From Gemmatimonadetes bacterium 2013_60CM_65_52 (GTDB taxonomy: Bacteria; Gemmatimonadota; Gemmatimonadetes; Gemmatimonadales; Gemmatimonadaceae): DNA of 64,000 nucleotides. The stretch lies in assembly GCA_002215645.1 (NCBI GenBank), contig NGFI01000014.1, positions 372,001 to 436,000 of the forward strand, read 5' to 3'. Under the pieces are notes generated by a model. The model was not told the origin of the DNA. It did no database searches and worked only from the letters and a program-made list of their open reading frames with translations. Shown piece by piece: positions 40,871 through 50,406 of this stretch; position 1 is the first letter of the stretch; every line of letters begins with the position of its first letter. A program made the translations under genes and the position numbers.

Positions 40871-42544
40871 GTGAGCGGGCCGGCCGCGTTCGTGCCCAAG
40901 CTCGTTTCGGCACTGCGCACGTACGATCGCGCGCAGTTCGCCCGAGATGCCGTTGCCGGCGTCATCGTCGGCATCGTCGCGCTTCCGTTGGCCATCGCCT
41001 TCGCCATCGCCAGCGGCGTCTCGCCGGAGCGTGGACTCTGGACCGCGATCATTGCGGGGTTCCTGATCTCGGCACTGGGCGGCTCGCGTGTGCAAATCGG
41101 CGGCCCTACCGGTGCGTTCGTCGTCATCGTCTACGGCATCATTCAGCAATACGGGCTGGATGGCCTCATGGTCGCGACGCTCATGGCCGGCGTCATCCTG
41201 GTGGTCATGGGATTCGCCGGTTTCGGCACGGCGATCAGTTTCATCCCACATCCGCTGGTGACCGGATTCACGAGCGGCATCGCGCTCATCATCTTCTCGA
41301 GCCAGGTGAAGGACTTCCTCGGACTTCGCATGGGCGCGGTGCCGGCGTCGTTCGTCGGCAAGTGGAGTGCATTCTTCGAGCACATGTCGGCCGCAACGCC
41401 GGCCGCGATGGTGATCGGACTCGTGGCACTCGCCATCATCATGCTCTGGCCGAAGGTGAGTCGGAGGATACCGGGGCCGCTCGTCGCGCTGCTCGTGACG
41501 TCGGTGGCCGCCCGTCTGCTGCATCTTCCCGTGGAAACCATCGGCACGCGTTTTGGCAACATCAATGCGTCGCTCCCACATCCCGCGATGCCCCATCTGA
41601 CGATCGAGCAGCTCACGGGACTCGTGGGGCCCGCGTTCACGATCGCGCTGCTGGCGGCCATCGAGTCGCTGCTGTCGGCAGTGGTTGCCGACGGCATGAT
41701 TGGCGGGCGACATCGTCCGAACATGGAGCTCGTCGCACAGGGTGTCGCCAACTTCGTGTCGCCGCTGTTCGGCGGGATTCCTGCCACGGGGGCGATTGCC
41801 CGAACGGCGACCAACGTCAAGAACGGCGGCCGCACGCCGGTTGCCGGGATCATTCACTCGGCGACGCTTCTCGTCGTCACGCTGTTCGCGGGACGCTGGG
41901 CGGCATACATCCCGATGGCGGCCCTCGCCGCGATCCTCCTCGTGGTGTCGTATCACATGAGTGACTGGCGCGGATTCCGGAGCGAGCTGCGCTCACCGAA
42001 GAGCGACGTCGTGGTACTGCTCACCACCTTCGCGCTCACGGTGCTCGTGGATCTCACCGTCGCGATCGGCGTCGGCATGGTGCTGGCGGCGTTCCTCTTC
42101 ATCCGCCGCATGGCGTCCGTCACCAACGTCACGGTCGTGACGGACCAGCTCGACGAGGATGGCATGCCGCGCGTCGATGAGCGCGAGACGATCGACACGC
42201 GGCGCATTCCCGCGGGCGTGGAAGTCTTCGAGATCACCGGTCCGCTGTTCTTCGGTGCGGCCGCCGCATTCAAGGACACGCTGAGCAGCATCGCCGAGCG
42301 GCCGAGGGTGCTGATCATTCGAATGCGCTACGTGTCGGCGCTCGACAGCACGGGCATGCACGCGCTCTCCGAGCTCGTGCATCGCTCGCGTGCGGAGGGC
42401 ACACGCGTGTACCTGGCGGAAGTACACATGCAACCCTTGGTGGCGCTCACCGGGTCGGCCGCTCTGGACGAGATCGGACGCGAGCACCTCTTCGATTCGC
42501 TCGAGCAGGCGTTGGAGGCGGCGAAGACTACGCCCGCACGCTGA
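40871..42544 (+). CDS. SulP-family anion transporter with STAS domain
   Basis: 557 residues from GTG 40871. The SLC26/SulP transmembrane core includes DAVAGVIVGIVALPLAIAFAIASGVSPERGLW, GGSRVQIGGPTGAFVVIVYGI, PHPLVTGFTSGIALIIFSSQVKDFLGL, ESLLSAVVADGMIGGRHRPNMELVAQGVANFVSPLFGGIPATGAIARTATN. The C-terminal STAS domain (about 440-545) contains FFGAAAAFKDTL and ALDSTGMHALSELV. Family members carry sulfate, bicarbonate or dicarboxylates; substrate cannot be told. The 3' end overlaps the convergent HAD gene by 17 bp. Confidence 0.93.
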   Translation: MSGPAAFVPKLVSALRTYDRAQFARDAVAGVIVGIVALPLAIAFAIASGVSPERGLWTAIIAGFLISALGGSRVQIGGPTGAFVVIVYGIIQQYGLDGLMVATLMAGVILVVMGFAGFGTAISFIPHPLVTGFTSGIALIIFSSQVKDFLGLRMGAVPASFVGKWSAFFEHMSAATPAAMVIGLVALAIIMLWPKVSRRIPGPLVALLVTSVAARLLHLPVETIGTRFGNINASLPHPAMPHLTIEQLTGLVGPAFTIALLAAIESLLSAVVADGMIGGRHRPNMELVAQGVANFVSPLFGGIPATGAIARTATNVKNGGRTPVAGIIHSATLLVVTLFAGRWAAYIPMAALAAILLVVSYHMSDWRGFRSELRSPKSDVVVLLTTFALTVLVDLTVAIGVGMVLAAFLFIRRMASVTNVTVVTDQLDEDGMPRVDERETIDTRRIPAGVEVFEITGPLFFGAAAAFKDTLSSIAERPRVLIIRMRYVSALDSTGMHALSELVHRSRAEGTRVYLAEVHMQPLVALTGSAALDEIGREHLFDSLEQALEAAKTTPAR

Positions 42545-43220
42545 GGGGCGATATCGTGAAGTGCTCGCGCAGATCCGCCGGATTGTCGTAGATGGCGATG
42601 GCGCCGCCGAAGGCCTTGTCGGGCCACCACCCTCCACATCGAAGGGCAATCGCCGGCACGCGCGCGCGCGATGCGGCCTCGACGTCGTACGGCGTGTCTC
42701 CAATGAGAATGGTGTGTGCCGCGTGTCGCCGGGATTTGACCAACGCGGCTCGCACGATGTCCGGATCCGGCTTCGAGCGGTCCGCGTCACCCGACGAAGC
42801 CGCCGCCTGGATCAGGTCCGCGACGCCGGCCTGCACGAGTGTCGCGCGCACCTCGTTCTCCTGCGCCGACGTCGCGACCACGAGCTCCAGTCCCTCGGCG
42901 AGCAGGAGCTCGAGGAGCGCGCGCGCTCCGGTAGTGGGCCGAAGCGCCGGCAGCTCGCGCATGAAGAGCTCGCCGCGTGTGGCGGCGATGCGATCCGCTT
43001 CCCCGCTGTCGCGATCGAGACCAGTGAGCGCCGGCAGCAGCTTGTCGCCCCCCACCCCGATGAGCGGCCGCACCTCGTCGAACGCGACGACGTAGCCATG
43101 CTCGCGAAGCGCCCCTACCCAGGCACGGGCGTGTGCATCGTTGCTGTCGATCAGCGTCCCGTCGATGTCGAGGAGAACCGCCTGCAAGGCGTCACCAGGC
43201 GGATGCAGCGGTGCCGTCAT
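42528..43220 (-). CDS. HAD-superfamily phosphatase (phosphoglycolate phosphatase-like)
   Basis: 230 residues. Motif I is VLLDIDGTLIDSNDAHARAWV with nucleophile Asp and Asp+2, then the cap with RPLIGVGGDKLLPALTG, motif II VVATSAQENEV, Lys in RSKPDPDIVRAAL and motif IV ILIGDTPYDVEAASRARVPAIALRCGGW. This is subfamily IA with the Gph/PGMB-like cap. The substrate could be phosphoglycolate or a sugar phosphate. The gene stands alone, convergent with sulP. Confidence 0.9.
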   Translation of the reverse strand: MTAPLHPPGDALQAVLLDIDGTLIDSNDAHARAWVGALREHGYVVAFDEVRPLIGVGGDKLLPALTGLDRDSGEADRIAATRGELFMRELPALRPTTGARALLELLLAEGLELVVATSAQENEVRATLVQAGVADLIQAAASSGDADRSKPDPDIVRAALVKSRRHAAHTILIGDTPYDVEAASRARVPAIALRCGGWWPDKAFGGAIAIYDNPADLREHFTISPLSVRA

Positions 43221-43307
43221 GGCGTCCGGGCTCCGTCAATTCTGATGCCTGCGGACGCTGAGGCGACGGGATGCCGTGCGCCCCTGCTCGCCGTCTACAT
43301 TGCGCCC

Positions 43308-44459
43308 ATGCACGCCCTCCTTTCGGCCACGGCGGCCAGGCGATTCGCCGCCGCGCTGTGGATCGTTGCTGTCATCGCCGCGACGGCGCAGCAGGGCCTC
43401 GCGCACCAGAACAACAACTACCTGATCTTTCGCGCCGCGTCGCTCCACCTGGTGCACGGCCAAGATCTGTACGCCGCGTATCCGGCACTGCACTTCGATT
43501 TCTTCAAGTACAGTCCGACATTCGCGCTGCTCTTTCTGCCATTCGCGCTGTTGCCGTTCGCCCTCTCGATGCTGCTCTGGAACGCGCTCAACGCCGGCGC
43601 GTTGTGGATCGGCATCGGTGCCGTGCTGCCGACGCGACGAGCCACCGTTGCGCGCGCCGTCGTCTTCCTCGACATGCTCGGCTCGCTGCAGAACGTGCAG
43701 AGCAACGCCCTGGTCGCCGGCCTCATCATTCTGACATTTGCCGCGTACGAGCGGCGTCACACCGTACTGGGCAGTCTCGCGGCGGGCATCGGTGCAGCCA
43801 TCAAGATCTTTCCGGTCGTCGGCGTGACCTTCGCGCTGTGCCATCCACGAAAGTTCCGCGTGGTCGCGGCCGTGCTGGTAACCACGTTGGTGCTCCTGGC
43901 CCTGCCGCTCCTCGTGACGCCGTGGACGACACTGATGACGCAGTACTCGTCGTGGCAGGCGATCGAGAACCGGGACACGGTGGACCGCGGATTCACGGTG
44001 ATGCAGATGGTCGAGCTGCTGCTCCACCGTGATTGGCCCAATCTCCCTATCCAGATCATCGGTGCGGTGGCGCTGATGGCGCCGGTGATCGTTCGACGCG
44101 CGCAACAACGCGAATGGCGGTTCCGACTGACCTATCTGTGCTCGGTGCTCGTCTTCTGCGTGATCTTCAATCACCAGTCCGAGAGCCCGACGTTCGTCAT
44201 CGCCGTCGCTGGCGCGGCAATCTGGTTCGCTTCGCTGCCGCGCATGTCACGATGGACGTGGGCGCTGCTCATCCTGTTCGTTGTCGGAACAATCCTGGCC
44301 TCCTCCGACGCCATGCCGAACGTGGTGCAGCGAGAGGTATTCGACCGCTATCACGCGAAGACGATTCCCGCCATCATCCTCTGGCTCGTGATGCAATGGC
44401 AGTTATGGACGTTCAGCCCGGCCGAAGCGATTTCTGCCGACGTCGCGTCAGCGTCCTAG
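43308..44459 (+). CDS. GT87/DUF2029 polytopic membrane glycosyltransferase (paralogue)
   Basis: 383 residues from ATG 43308, with about ten TM helices. Shared with the gene at 12433-13578: QDLYAAYPALHFDFFKYSPTFALLFLPFA, LLWNALNAGALWIGIGAVLP, GIGAAIKIFPVVGVTFAL, LTYLCSVLVFCVIFNHQSESPTFVIA. Polyprenyl-phosphate-sugar-dependent mannosyl- or glycosyltransferase activity is expected from the family. The first loop Asp (HFDFFKY) is the likely acidic active-site position. It overlaps the 3' end of the convergent ChbG gene by 12 bp, and a GT2 gene for making polyprenyl-phosphate sugars may be the one at 45346. Confidence 0.8.
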   Translation: MHALLSATAARRFAAALWIVAVIAATAQQGLAHQNNNYLIFRAASLHLVHGQDLYAAYPALHFDFFKYSPTFALLFLPFALLPFALSMLLWNALNAGALWIGIGAVLPTRRATVARAVVFLDMLGSLQNVQSNALVAGLIILTFAAYERRHTVLGSLAAGIGAAIKIFPVVGVTFALCHPRKFRVVAAVLVTTLVLLALPLLVTPWTTLMTQYSSWQAIENRDTVDRGFTVMQMVELLLHRDWPNLPIQIIGAVALMAPVIVRRAQQREWRFRLTYLCSVLVFCVIFNHQSESPTFVIAVAGAAIWFASLPRMSRWTWALLILFVVGTILASSDAMPNVVQREVFDRYHAKTIPAIILWLVMQWQLWTFSPAEAISADVASAS

Positions 44460-45284
44460 CCCGGCAAAATTGACGAGCCTGATGTCGCCGCGAGTGAGCC
44501 GCTCCACGACGAGTGGCGAGCGGAGCGCCGCGAGCTCGCGCTCGCGTTCCGAGCGATAGGGGTCCTGCGCCGCCAACGTCGCGTCGTCATAGCCGGGATG
44601 CAGCATGAGCTCGGTGGCACCCGCCGGCAACCGATCGAACAATGCAAGGAGCCGGCGCTCGACGTCGAGCGCGCCTTGCAGCCCAATGCCGCGAAAGGTC
44701 GGTGAACCGCTGAGCAGCGCGCGGTCCTCGGCACCGAGCGTGCGCGATGCAACGCGCCATGAGGCGCGGAGCGCGAGCATCTTCGCGCTGGCCACAACGT
44801 CCGCTGTCGGCCGGTCGAGCGGCTTTCGGACAATTCGTATGCGCGCGGCGCGCGCGCTCGCCAACACGGCGGGAAGCACACCCGGCAGCGCGTGCGCGTG
44901 ACGGTGGCTGTCGAGATGCGTGATGGCGATGCCGGCGCGCGCCAGCGCCGCGAGCTGGGCGTCACATTCGCGACGAACGTCCTCCGGGCTCACGCGCCCT
45001 ACGAGTGCGCGACGCGCCAGCTCAGCGAGCGGGTGAAATTGTCCGGTGCGAGGATCAGCCAGCGTGGCAACGTCGGTGAGCGGACGTCCGGTCACGAGGT
45101 TGAAGTGGAGTCCCACGCCGAGCGTTGGTGTCTGCCGCGCGATTGCAGCGGCTTCCTCGAACGCCGGGCTGTTCACGAGCATCGACGTCGAGGACAGCGT
45201 CCCGCACCGATGGGCCTCGACGATGCCTCGATTTACGCCGGGTGCGAAGCCGAAGTCATCGGCGTTGACGATGAGCGTCTTCAA
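44448..45284 (-). CDS. ChbG/HpnK-family carbohydrate deacetylase
   Basis: 278 residues from TTG 45284. The start is chosen because TLIVNADDFGFAPGVNRGI is the family N-terminus; upstream in-frame codons to 45491 run into the GT2 gene. Motifs: NADDFG (metal Asp), GVGLHFNLVTGRPL, ITHLDSHRHAHALPGVL (metal His residues), ELMLHPGYDD. These zinc or magnesium deacetylases remove acetyl from chitobiose or hopanoid-linked GlcNAc. Downstream of the GT2 gene by 61 bp, same strand, so a glycolipid pathway is likely (inference). Confidence 0.85.
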   Translation of the reverse strand: MKTLIVNADDFGFAPGVNRGIVEAHRCGTLSSTSMLVNSPAFEEAAAIARQTPTLGVGLHFNLVTGRPLTDVATLADPRTGQFHPLAELARRALVGRVSPEDVRRECDAQLAALARAGIAITHLDSHRHAHALPGVLPAVLASARAARIRIVRKPLDRPTADVVASAKMLALRASWRVASRTLGAEDRALLSGSPTFRGIGLQGALDVERRLLALFDRLPAGATELMLHPGYDDATLAAQDPYRSERERELAALRSPLVVERLTRGDIRLVNFAGLGR

Positions 45285-45345
45285 ACGAATCGCACGGAAC
45301 GACTGAAAACGGCCGAGCGTGCGGATACCGCGCCGTGTGGTGGAA

Positions 45346-46230
45346 CTACGCGGCGCCGACGCCCTGCGGCATGGGAATCCCGTGCGGCATTGGCATCCCG
45401 TGCGGCGGCGTGTGCACGCCCGGGTTCCACTGATCCTCGGCCGGAAACGTGAAGCGCTCGTTTGCCGCGGCGTACTGTCCGCGCCACGCATTCATGCGGA
45501 CGCGCCAGATGTCCACGAACATACGCCGGCTGTCGCTCGCGAAGCGCATGGTGGTGGGCTCGTCATCATAGCGGAAGTTGACCGCGGTCTGCCTGATGCC
45601 GAGCGCATGCTGCTGCGCGATGTAGAGGCATTCGATGTCGAAGCCGAAGCCGGGAATGGTAGCGCGCGAGAAGCAGAGCTGCGCGGCCTCGGCGGTGAAC
45701 CCCTTGAGACCAGCCTGCGTGTCGAGGATGCCCGGCAGCAGAAAGAGCTGCACCACCTTGTTGAACGCGCGGCTCATGACGTGCCGAGTGTACAGGTAGT
45801 GGAAGAAGGTCGGGCTCATGAGGTAGCGCGATTCGGGCAGGACGCGACACGCGATGGCGATGTCGCTGCCATTGCGCAGCTCCTTCACGATCTTGTGCAC
45901 TTCGTCGAGCGGATAGGCGAGATCGACGTCGGTGAAGACACGGTATTTGCCGCGTGCCGCCAGCATGCCGCGGGCGACCGAGAAGCCCTTGCCGCGGTTG
46001 CGCGAATTCCGAAGGAGGCGGGCGTAGCTGGCTTGCCGCGTAAAATCCTCGAGGATGAGCTGCGTCTCGAGCTCCGTCGAATGGTCATCGACGAAAAGCA
46101 CTTCCAGCGGTCCCGGGAAGCTGGTCGCGAAACGATCGACCGAGGCGAGTGTGCTCGGAAGCTGATCCGCCGCATTGTACACGGGAACGATCAGTGAGAG
46201 CACCGGCATCTTCGACGTCGAATACTGCAT
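45346..46230 (-). CDS. GT2-family glycosyltransferase (dolichyl/polyprenyl-phosphate sugar synthase-like)
   Basis: 294 residues. LSLIVPVYNAADQLPSTLASVDRF and VLFVDDHSTE are the GT-A nucleotide-sugar site, FTDVDLAYPLDEV carries the DxD-equivalent, and GKGFSVARGMLAARGKY, LDTQAGLKGFTAEAAQLCFSRA and GFGFDIECLYIAQ are typical of DPG/DPM synthases. The C-terminus (about 270-294) is an odd Met/Pro/Gly/His tail with HGMPMPHGIPMPQG. It may supply lipid-linked sugar to the GT87 enzyme nearby. A perfect inverted repeat GGACAT-CAC-ATGTCC sits 22 bp upstream. Confidence 0.87.
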   Translation of the reverse strand: MQYSTSKMPVLSLIVPVYNAADQLPSTLASVDRFATSFPGPLEVLFVDDHSTELETQLILEDFTRQASYARLLRNSRNRGKGFSVARGMLAARGKYRVFTDVDLAYPLDEVHKIVKELRNGSDIAIACRVLPESRYLMSPTFFHYLYTRHVMSRAFNKVVQLFLLPGILDTQAGLKGFTAEAAQLCFSRATIPGFGFDIECLYIAQQHALGIRQTAVNFRYDDEPTTMRFASDSRRMFVDIWRVRMNAWRGQYAAANERFTFPAEDQWNPGVHTPPHGMPMPHGIPMPQGVGAA

Positions 46231-46251
46231 CGGACCTCACTTAACGAAGCG

Positions 46252-46266
46252 GGACATCACATGTCC
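46252..46266. promoter_or_regulatory. Inverted repeat upstream of GT2 gene
   Basis: Perfect 6-bp arms GGACAT and ATGTCC with a 3-bp spacer, 22-36 bp before the GT2 start. It could be a repressor site. The rest of the 288-bp gap to 46518 holds a weak hairpin (46457-46489 region) but no gene. Confidence 0.35.
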
Positions 46267-46518
46267 AACACACGCTTGGCGTAGTACCTGCGCGCGACGC
46301 GAAAGTACCCGAAAAGTCGGCAACACAGGGTGAACGCCTCGCCAAGTGTCCAATGACTGAACCCGCCCGGCCGCACCAAGGTGCGCCGGGGACTTGGCCG
46401 TTCCGCCCGGTTACCTGCGCAAATCTAACGCGTGCGTATCCGGCCGCGCCATAGTTTTGTCCAAACCATTGCGGGACAACAGGTTGGACTGTGCCTGCGG
46501 CGCCTGCTCGCGCCGCCG

Positions 46519-48261
46519 TCAGCGCGCGATTCGCTTCAGTTGCTCGAGAGCGTCCCGCGCGGTCACGCCCGGAAGCGCCCCGGGCGCCGTCGCCTGGATG
46601 AGCCGCTCGTCGCGATGGTACAGATCATTGCCAAAGTGCAGCGTGCTGTCGCGCACGAACGCCGTGCCATAGAGGATGTAGACCGGAATCCTCCTGCGCA
46701 GGCGCACGGTGCGATTGTCTCCGCCATTCATCATCGCGTCGTGCACGCGAACCGCATCCCATCCGAGCACCCACTCGGCCAGCTCCGCGGGCTTTTCCAG
46801 CCGGATGCAGCCATGGCTGAACGCGCGCACCTCCTTCTTGAACAGCTCGTGATTGGGCGTGTCGTGCATGTAGATGTTGAAGTCGTTCGGAAAGAGAAAC
46901 TTCACGAATCCGAGAGCGTTCTTTCCGCCGGGGCGCTGCCGGATTCGCCTCTGCCCGCCGTCGTTGTAGTACTCCATGTTCTCGCGCGAGAGATAGCCCG
47001 GATCTGCGGCGAGCTTCGGTTCGATCTCCTTTGCCTGGATGGCCGGAGTGACGTTCCAGTACGGCCGGAAGACAACCATTTCCATGTTGTCGCTGAACAC
47101 GGGCGTCGCCTTGTCCTCGTATTCCTGGCCGACGATGACCTTCATCTCGAGCGCGGGCGCCCCGCTGTCGTACGCGGTCAGGCGGAACGCGGGCACGTTC
47201 ACATAGATGTAGCGCTCGCCGAGCGTGCGAGGGAGCCAGCGGAATCGCTCGAGATTCGCGGCGATCTGACCGAGGCGATACGCAGCACTGACGTTCAACG
47301 ACGCCACCGTCTCGGCATCGAGGAGCCCGTTCACGATGAGGCCGTGGCGCTCCTGAAACAGCTCGACGGCATCGGCGAGCGAGCGGTCATACAGGTCATG
47401 CGGAATCGAGTCGACCGCGTAGCCTTCCGCGGCAAGACGCGCGCGAAGCGACTGAATGCGGCCGCGCGTGTCCCACTGTCCTGTCCTCAGCGCCCGCCCG
47501 GAGGGGACTCTTGGCCAGTCTCCCGCGGCAACGATGTCGCGGTATCGCCGCAGCTCGTTCTTCAGGATCACGTAGTCGGCTTCCGCGGGACGCATCTCTT
47601 CGATGCCGCGAGACAGCGTGTCGCCGAGCGTGTGTACGAGAGCGCTGTCCACGTCGTCGTCGTTGGGATCGATGTGCCATGACTGTCCAACCGCGCGGGG
47701 CGACACCTGTCCCACGAGCAGATCCACGCCAAGCGCCGCGAACATTGCCGACAGCAACACGTCCGCCTCGGCGAGCCCGGCCGCCGAGGGGGACGTCACA
47801 TTCTTCACGGCGACGACTGCGTTGGAGAGCTCGGCGATGGGATACGCATCGAGTCGCAGGGCGTCGTCCGAGCTCGAGAGCACGGCATCGGTGAGCGAGC
47901 GGACGCGGTCCGATGCAAGGCCGTCGCTCGTGAACCATAGCGGCGTTTCGCCGAGGCTCTTGTACAGTGCCTTCGTGTGCCGCCATGCATTCGGCGAAAC
48001 GCGCTCCGGTGGCCCGGCGGCGAGTCGCTGCACGATAGCGGCTTTGACCATGGCAATGGGAACGCCCTGTACCTGCGTGAGCGTGGCCGGTGCCCACACC
48101 GCAGGATGGCGAAACCGCAGAGAGAGTCTTTTCGGTCGGGCGCTTCCCTCCTTTGCGCAGGCGGCAATGAATACGGTGGCGACGGCTAGCGCTGCGGACA
48201 CTAGCCGCCTCGTGAACACCGATGCGCGAAACGGTCGGATGATGGGGTGAGCGGTGAGCAT
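46519..48261 (-). CDS. L,D-transpeptidase (YcbB/LdtD-like), lipoprotein or secreted
   Basis: 580 residues from ATG 48261. The N-terminal hydrophobic segment ends ATVFIAACAKEG, a likely lipobox Cys. A large N-terminal scaffold domain (about 60-290) is followed by a peptidoglycan-binding-like segment DRSLADAVELFQERHGLIVNGLLDAETVASLN. The YkuD catalytic domain contains YVNVPAFRLTAYD, MHDTPNHELFKKEVRAFSHGCIRLEKPAELAE with the catalytic Cys in SHGCIRL. It makes 3-3 peptidoglycan cross-links. The gene is divergent from the sensor kinase across about 170 bp. Confidence 0.92.
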   Translation of the reverse strand: MLTAHPIIRPFRASVFTRRLVSAALAVATVFIAACAKEGSARPKRLSLRFRHPAVWAPATLTQVQGVPIAMVKAAIVQRLAAGPPERVSPNAWRHTKALYKSLGETPLWFTSDGLASDRVRSLTDAVLSSSDDALRLDAYPIAELSNAVVAVKNVTSPSAAGLAEADVLLSAMFAALGVDLLVGQVSPRAVGQSWHIDPNDDDVDSALVHTLGDTLSRGIEEMRPAEADYVILKNELRRYRDIVAAGDWPRVPSGRALRTGQWDTRGRIQSLRARLAAEGYAVDSIPHDLYDRSLADAVELFQERHGLIVNGLLDAETVASLNVSAAYRLGQIAANLERFRWLPRTLGERYIYVNVPAFRLTAYDSGAPALEMKVIVGQEYEDKATPVFSDNMEMVVFRPYWNVTPAIQAKEIEPKLAADPGYLSRENMEYYNDGGQRRIRQRPGGKNALGFVKFLFPNDFNIYMHDTPNHELFKKEVRAFSHGCIRLEKPAELAEWVLGWDAVRVHDAMMNGGDNRTVRLRRRIPVYILYGTAFVRDSTLHFGNDLYHRDERLIQATAPGALPGVTARDALEQLKRIAR

Positions 48262-48431
48262 GTGGCTGGGCTCGGGTAGCGCGGTTGTGCCGTACCCGCC
48301 CCAAGGGGCGAGACTCGGGCCACGCTTACCGGACAGAACCGTAGGCCTGCGTTTTGGCCGATGCTGGCAAGCGCTGAGGCCGTCGGTCAGTTTTCTCCGA
48401 TGCACCGCGGCAATCGTCCTGACGATCAACC

Positions 48432-50366
48432 TTGAGCTCGGACTCGAGTTATCTGCGCGGATGGATGCGCTGGCCGCTGGCGCGCCAACTGCCGCTGCTC
48501 ACGGCGCTCGTCGTCGTCATCGTCGTGGCGCTCACGTTGACGCTGACGTATCAGGCGCTCGTGCAGAGCAAGACGGAGGCAACGCATTCGCGGCTCATCG
48601 GATTGATGGTGCCGCTCGTGCAGTCCGGCGAAACCGGAACGCGCTCTCGCGTCGCCGCGCTCGAGCACCTCACACGCGACTCCTCCATTCAGATGAGCCT
48701 CGCCACGTTTGACGCGACGCGCGGTGAGGTAAAGGACAAGGCGGTGCTCCGTCTACTCGAGTCGGTGCGCGTGCCGACCGACACCGGGCTGCCCATCGAG
48801 CTATGGACTGCGGATCGGCATCGCGTTGCGCACGTGGGCGGGGATGTTGGCGATTCCGCGAGCTCACCGGAGATGCGTCCGCTGTCGGGGCGTGCGGTGA
48901 CAAAGATTCCGCCTGATCCCCCTGGACTCGACTCGGCGCGCATCGGCACTCTCTACTCGACGGGTGGCCGCGTGTACTTCTGGACCGTGGCGCCGGTGTT
49001 CCGCGGCGGCAAGCGTGTCGGCTATCTGGCTCAGCAGCGACGCATCACCAACACGCCGCAAACGCAGCAGATGATCAATGCGCTGTTCGGTGGACAGCTC
49101 TCGCTTTACGTGCGCAACGCGACGGATGATTTCTGGACGACAATCGACGGGCATGCGGCACCGCCCGATACGCGCCGCGATAGCATGGAGTCGGGCTTCG
49201 TGGCGTATCGTCCCGGCGCCAGCGGACTGATTGGCACGGAGCGCCGAGTTCGGGGCACTCCGTTTCTCTTCGTCCTCGAGGTGCCGCGGAGCATGATCGT
49301 CGCGGAACCACGTGCGACGCTGCGCCGCATCATGCTCGTCACCCTGCTGCTCGTGATCGCGGCGGCGGGGATCACGTGGGCGTTGGCACGGCGCGTAACG
49401 CGTCCGCTGCGCGCACTGACTACGGCGGCCGAGGCCATCGCACAGGGCGACTTCAGCCGACGAGTCGATGTTGCGGCTGAAGAAGCGGATGAGGTGGAAC
49501 GTCTGGCCGCGAGCTTCAATAGAATGGCCGGTGAAGTGGAGGCGTCGCAGCGCGAGCTCGCCTCGGAGGTGGAGTCCGCACTTGCCGTCTCCGCGGAGCT
49601 GGAAGCGGCGAACGAACGTCTCCAGGAGACGTCGGCGGAAGCAGAAGAGGCGCGGGACACGGCGCTTCGCGCGAATCAGGCGAAGAGTGACTTTCTCGCT
49701 GTCATGAGCCACGAGCTGCGCACGCCGCTCAATGCCATCGGTGGGTACACCGAGATCCTTCAGATGGGAATTTACGGCGAGCTCAACGCCGCCCAGCAGG
49801 ATGCGCTGCTTCGCGTGGCGCGGAGCCAGCAGACGCTGCTGGCATTGATCAACGACGTGCTGAATTTCGCCAAGCTCGAAGCGGGCGAAGTCAGCTACTC
49901 GATCACCAACGTTCCGGTGGCACCGGCGCTCGCCGTGCTGGAGGAGCTCGTTGCTCCCCAGCTTCGCGACCGCCGCATGCAGTACACGGTGCAGCCGTGC
50001 GACCCATCGGTTGCGGTGCGCGCGGACAGCGAGAAGCTGCAGCAGATTCTCATCAATCTGCTGTCGAATGCGATCAAGTATTCGCCCGAGGGCGGCCGGA
50101 TCGACGTGAGCTGCGAGCCGACCAATGGAAAGGTGCACATACACGTGCGCGACACCGGCATCGGCATTGCCGCCGACCGGCTCGACAAGATCTTCGACCC
50201 GTTCATTCAGGTTGGACGCGCGCTGAATCGCCCGCACGAAGGCGTGGGACTCGGACTTTCCATCAGCCGCGATCTCGCGGCGGCAATGGGCGGATCCCTG
50301 TCCGTGACGAGCGTGCTCGGTGAGGGAAGCACGTTCACAGTGACGCTGAACCGTGCAATGACCTGA
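48432..50366 (+). CDS. Membrane sensor histidine kinase with HAMP domain
   Basis: 644 residues from TTG 48432; ATG 48465 is another possible start. TM1 (LPLLTALVVVIVVALTLTLTY), an extracytoplasmic sensor domain (about 50-290), TM2 (IMLVTLLLVIAAAGITWALA), HAMP (about 315-370), a coiled coil rich in Glu/Ala (375-415), HisKA with phospho-His427 in AVMSHELRTPLNAIGGYTE, and HATPase_c with N box LLSNAIKYSPEGG, G1 DTGIGIA and G2 GVGLGLSI. It phosphorylates itself and then a response regulator, which is not encoded beside it (orphan). The signal is unknown. The next gene starts 41 bp downstream. Confidence 0.94.
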   Translation: MSSDSSYLRGWMRWPLARQLPLLTALVVVIVVALTLTLTYQALVQSKTEATHSRLIGLMVPLVQSGETGTRSRVAALEHLTRDSSIQMSLATFDATRGEVKDKAVLRLLESVRVPTDTGLPIELWTADRHRVAHVGGDVGDSASSPEMRPLSGRAVTKIPPDPPGLDSARIGTLYSTGGRVYFWTVAPVFRGGKRVGYLAQQRRITNTPQTQQMINALFGGQLSLYVRNATDDFWTTIDGHAAPPDTRRDSMESGFVAYRPGASGLIGTERRVRGTPFLFVLEVPRSMIVAEPRATLRRIMLVTLLLVIAAAGITWALARRVTRPLRALTTAAEAIAQGDFSRRVDVAAEEADEVERLAASFNRMAGEVEASQRELASEVESALAVSAELEAANERLQETSAEAEEARDTALRANQAKSDFLAVMSHELRTPLNAIGGYTEILQMGIYGELNAAQQDALLRVARSQQTLLALINDVLNFAKLEAGEVSYSITNVPVAPALAVLEELVAPQLRDRRMQYTVQPCDPSVAVRADSEKLQQILINLLSNAIKYSPEGGRIDVSCEPTNGKVHIHVRDTGIGIAADRLDKIFDPFIQVGRALNRPHEGVGLGLSISRDLAAAMGGSLSVTSVLGEGSTFTVTLNRAMT

Positions 50367-50406
50367 CCGCCACCGGCGTGGCTCGCCTTCTGCTCATCGC
50401 GGGCGC

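Noticed and set aside
46457-46489. Hairpin TTGTCC...GGACAA and GTCCAA...TTGGAC after the L,D-transpeptidase gene
   Set aside because: Short stems with no T-run; not a clear terminator.
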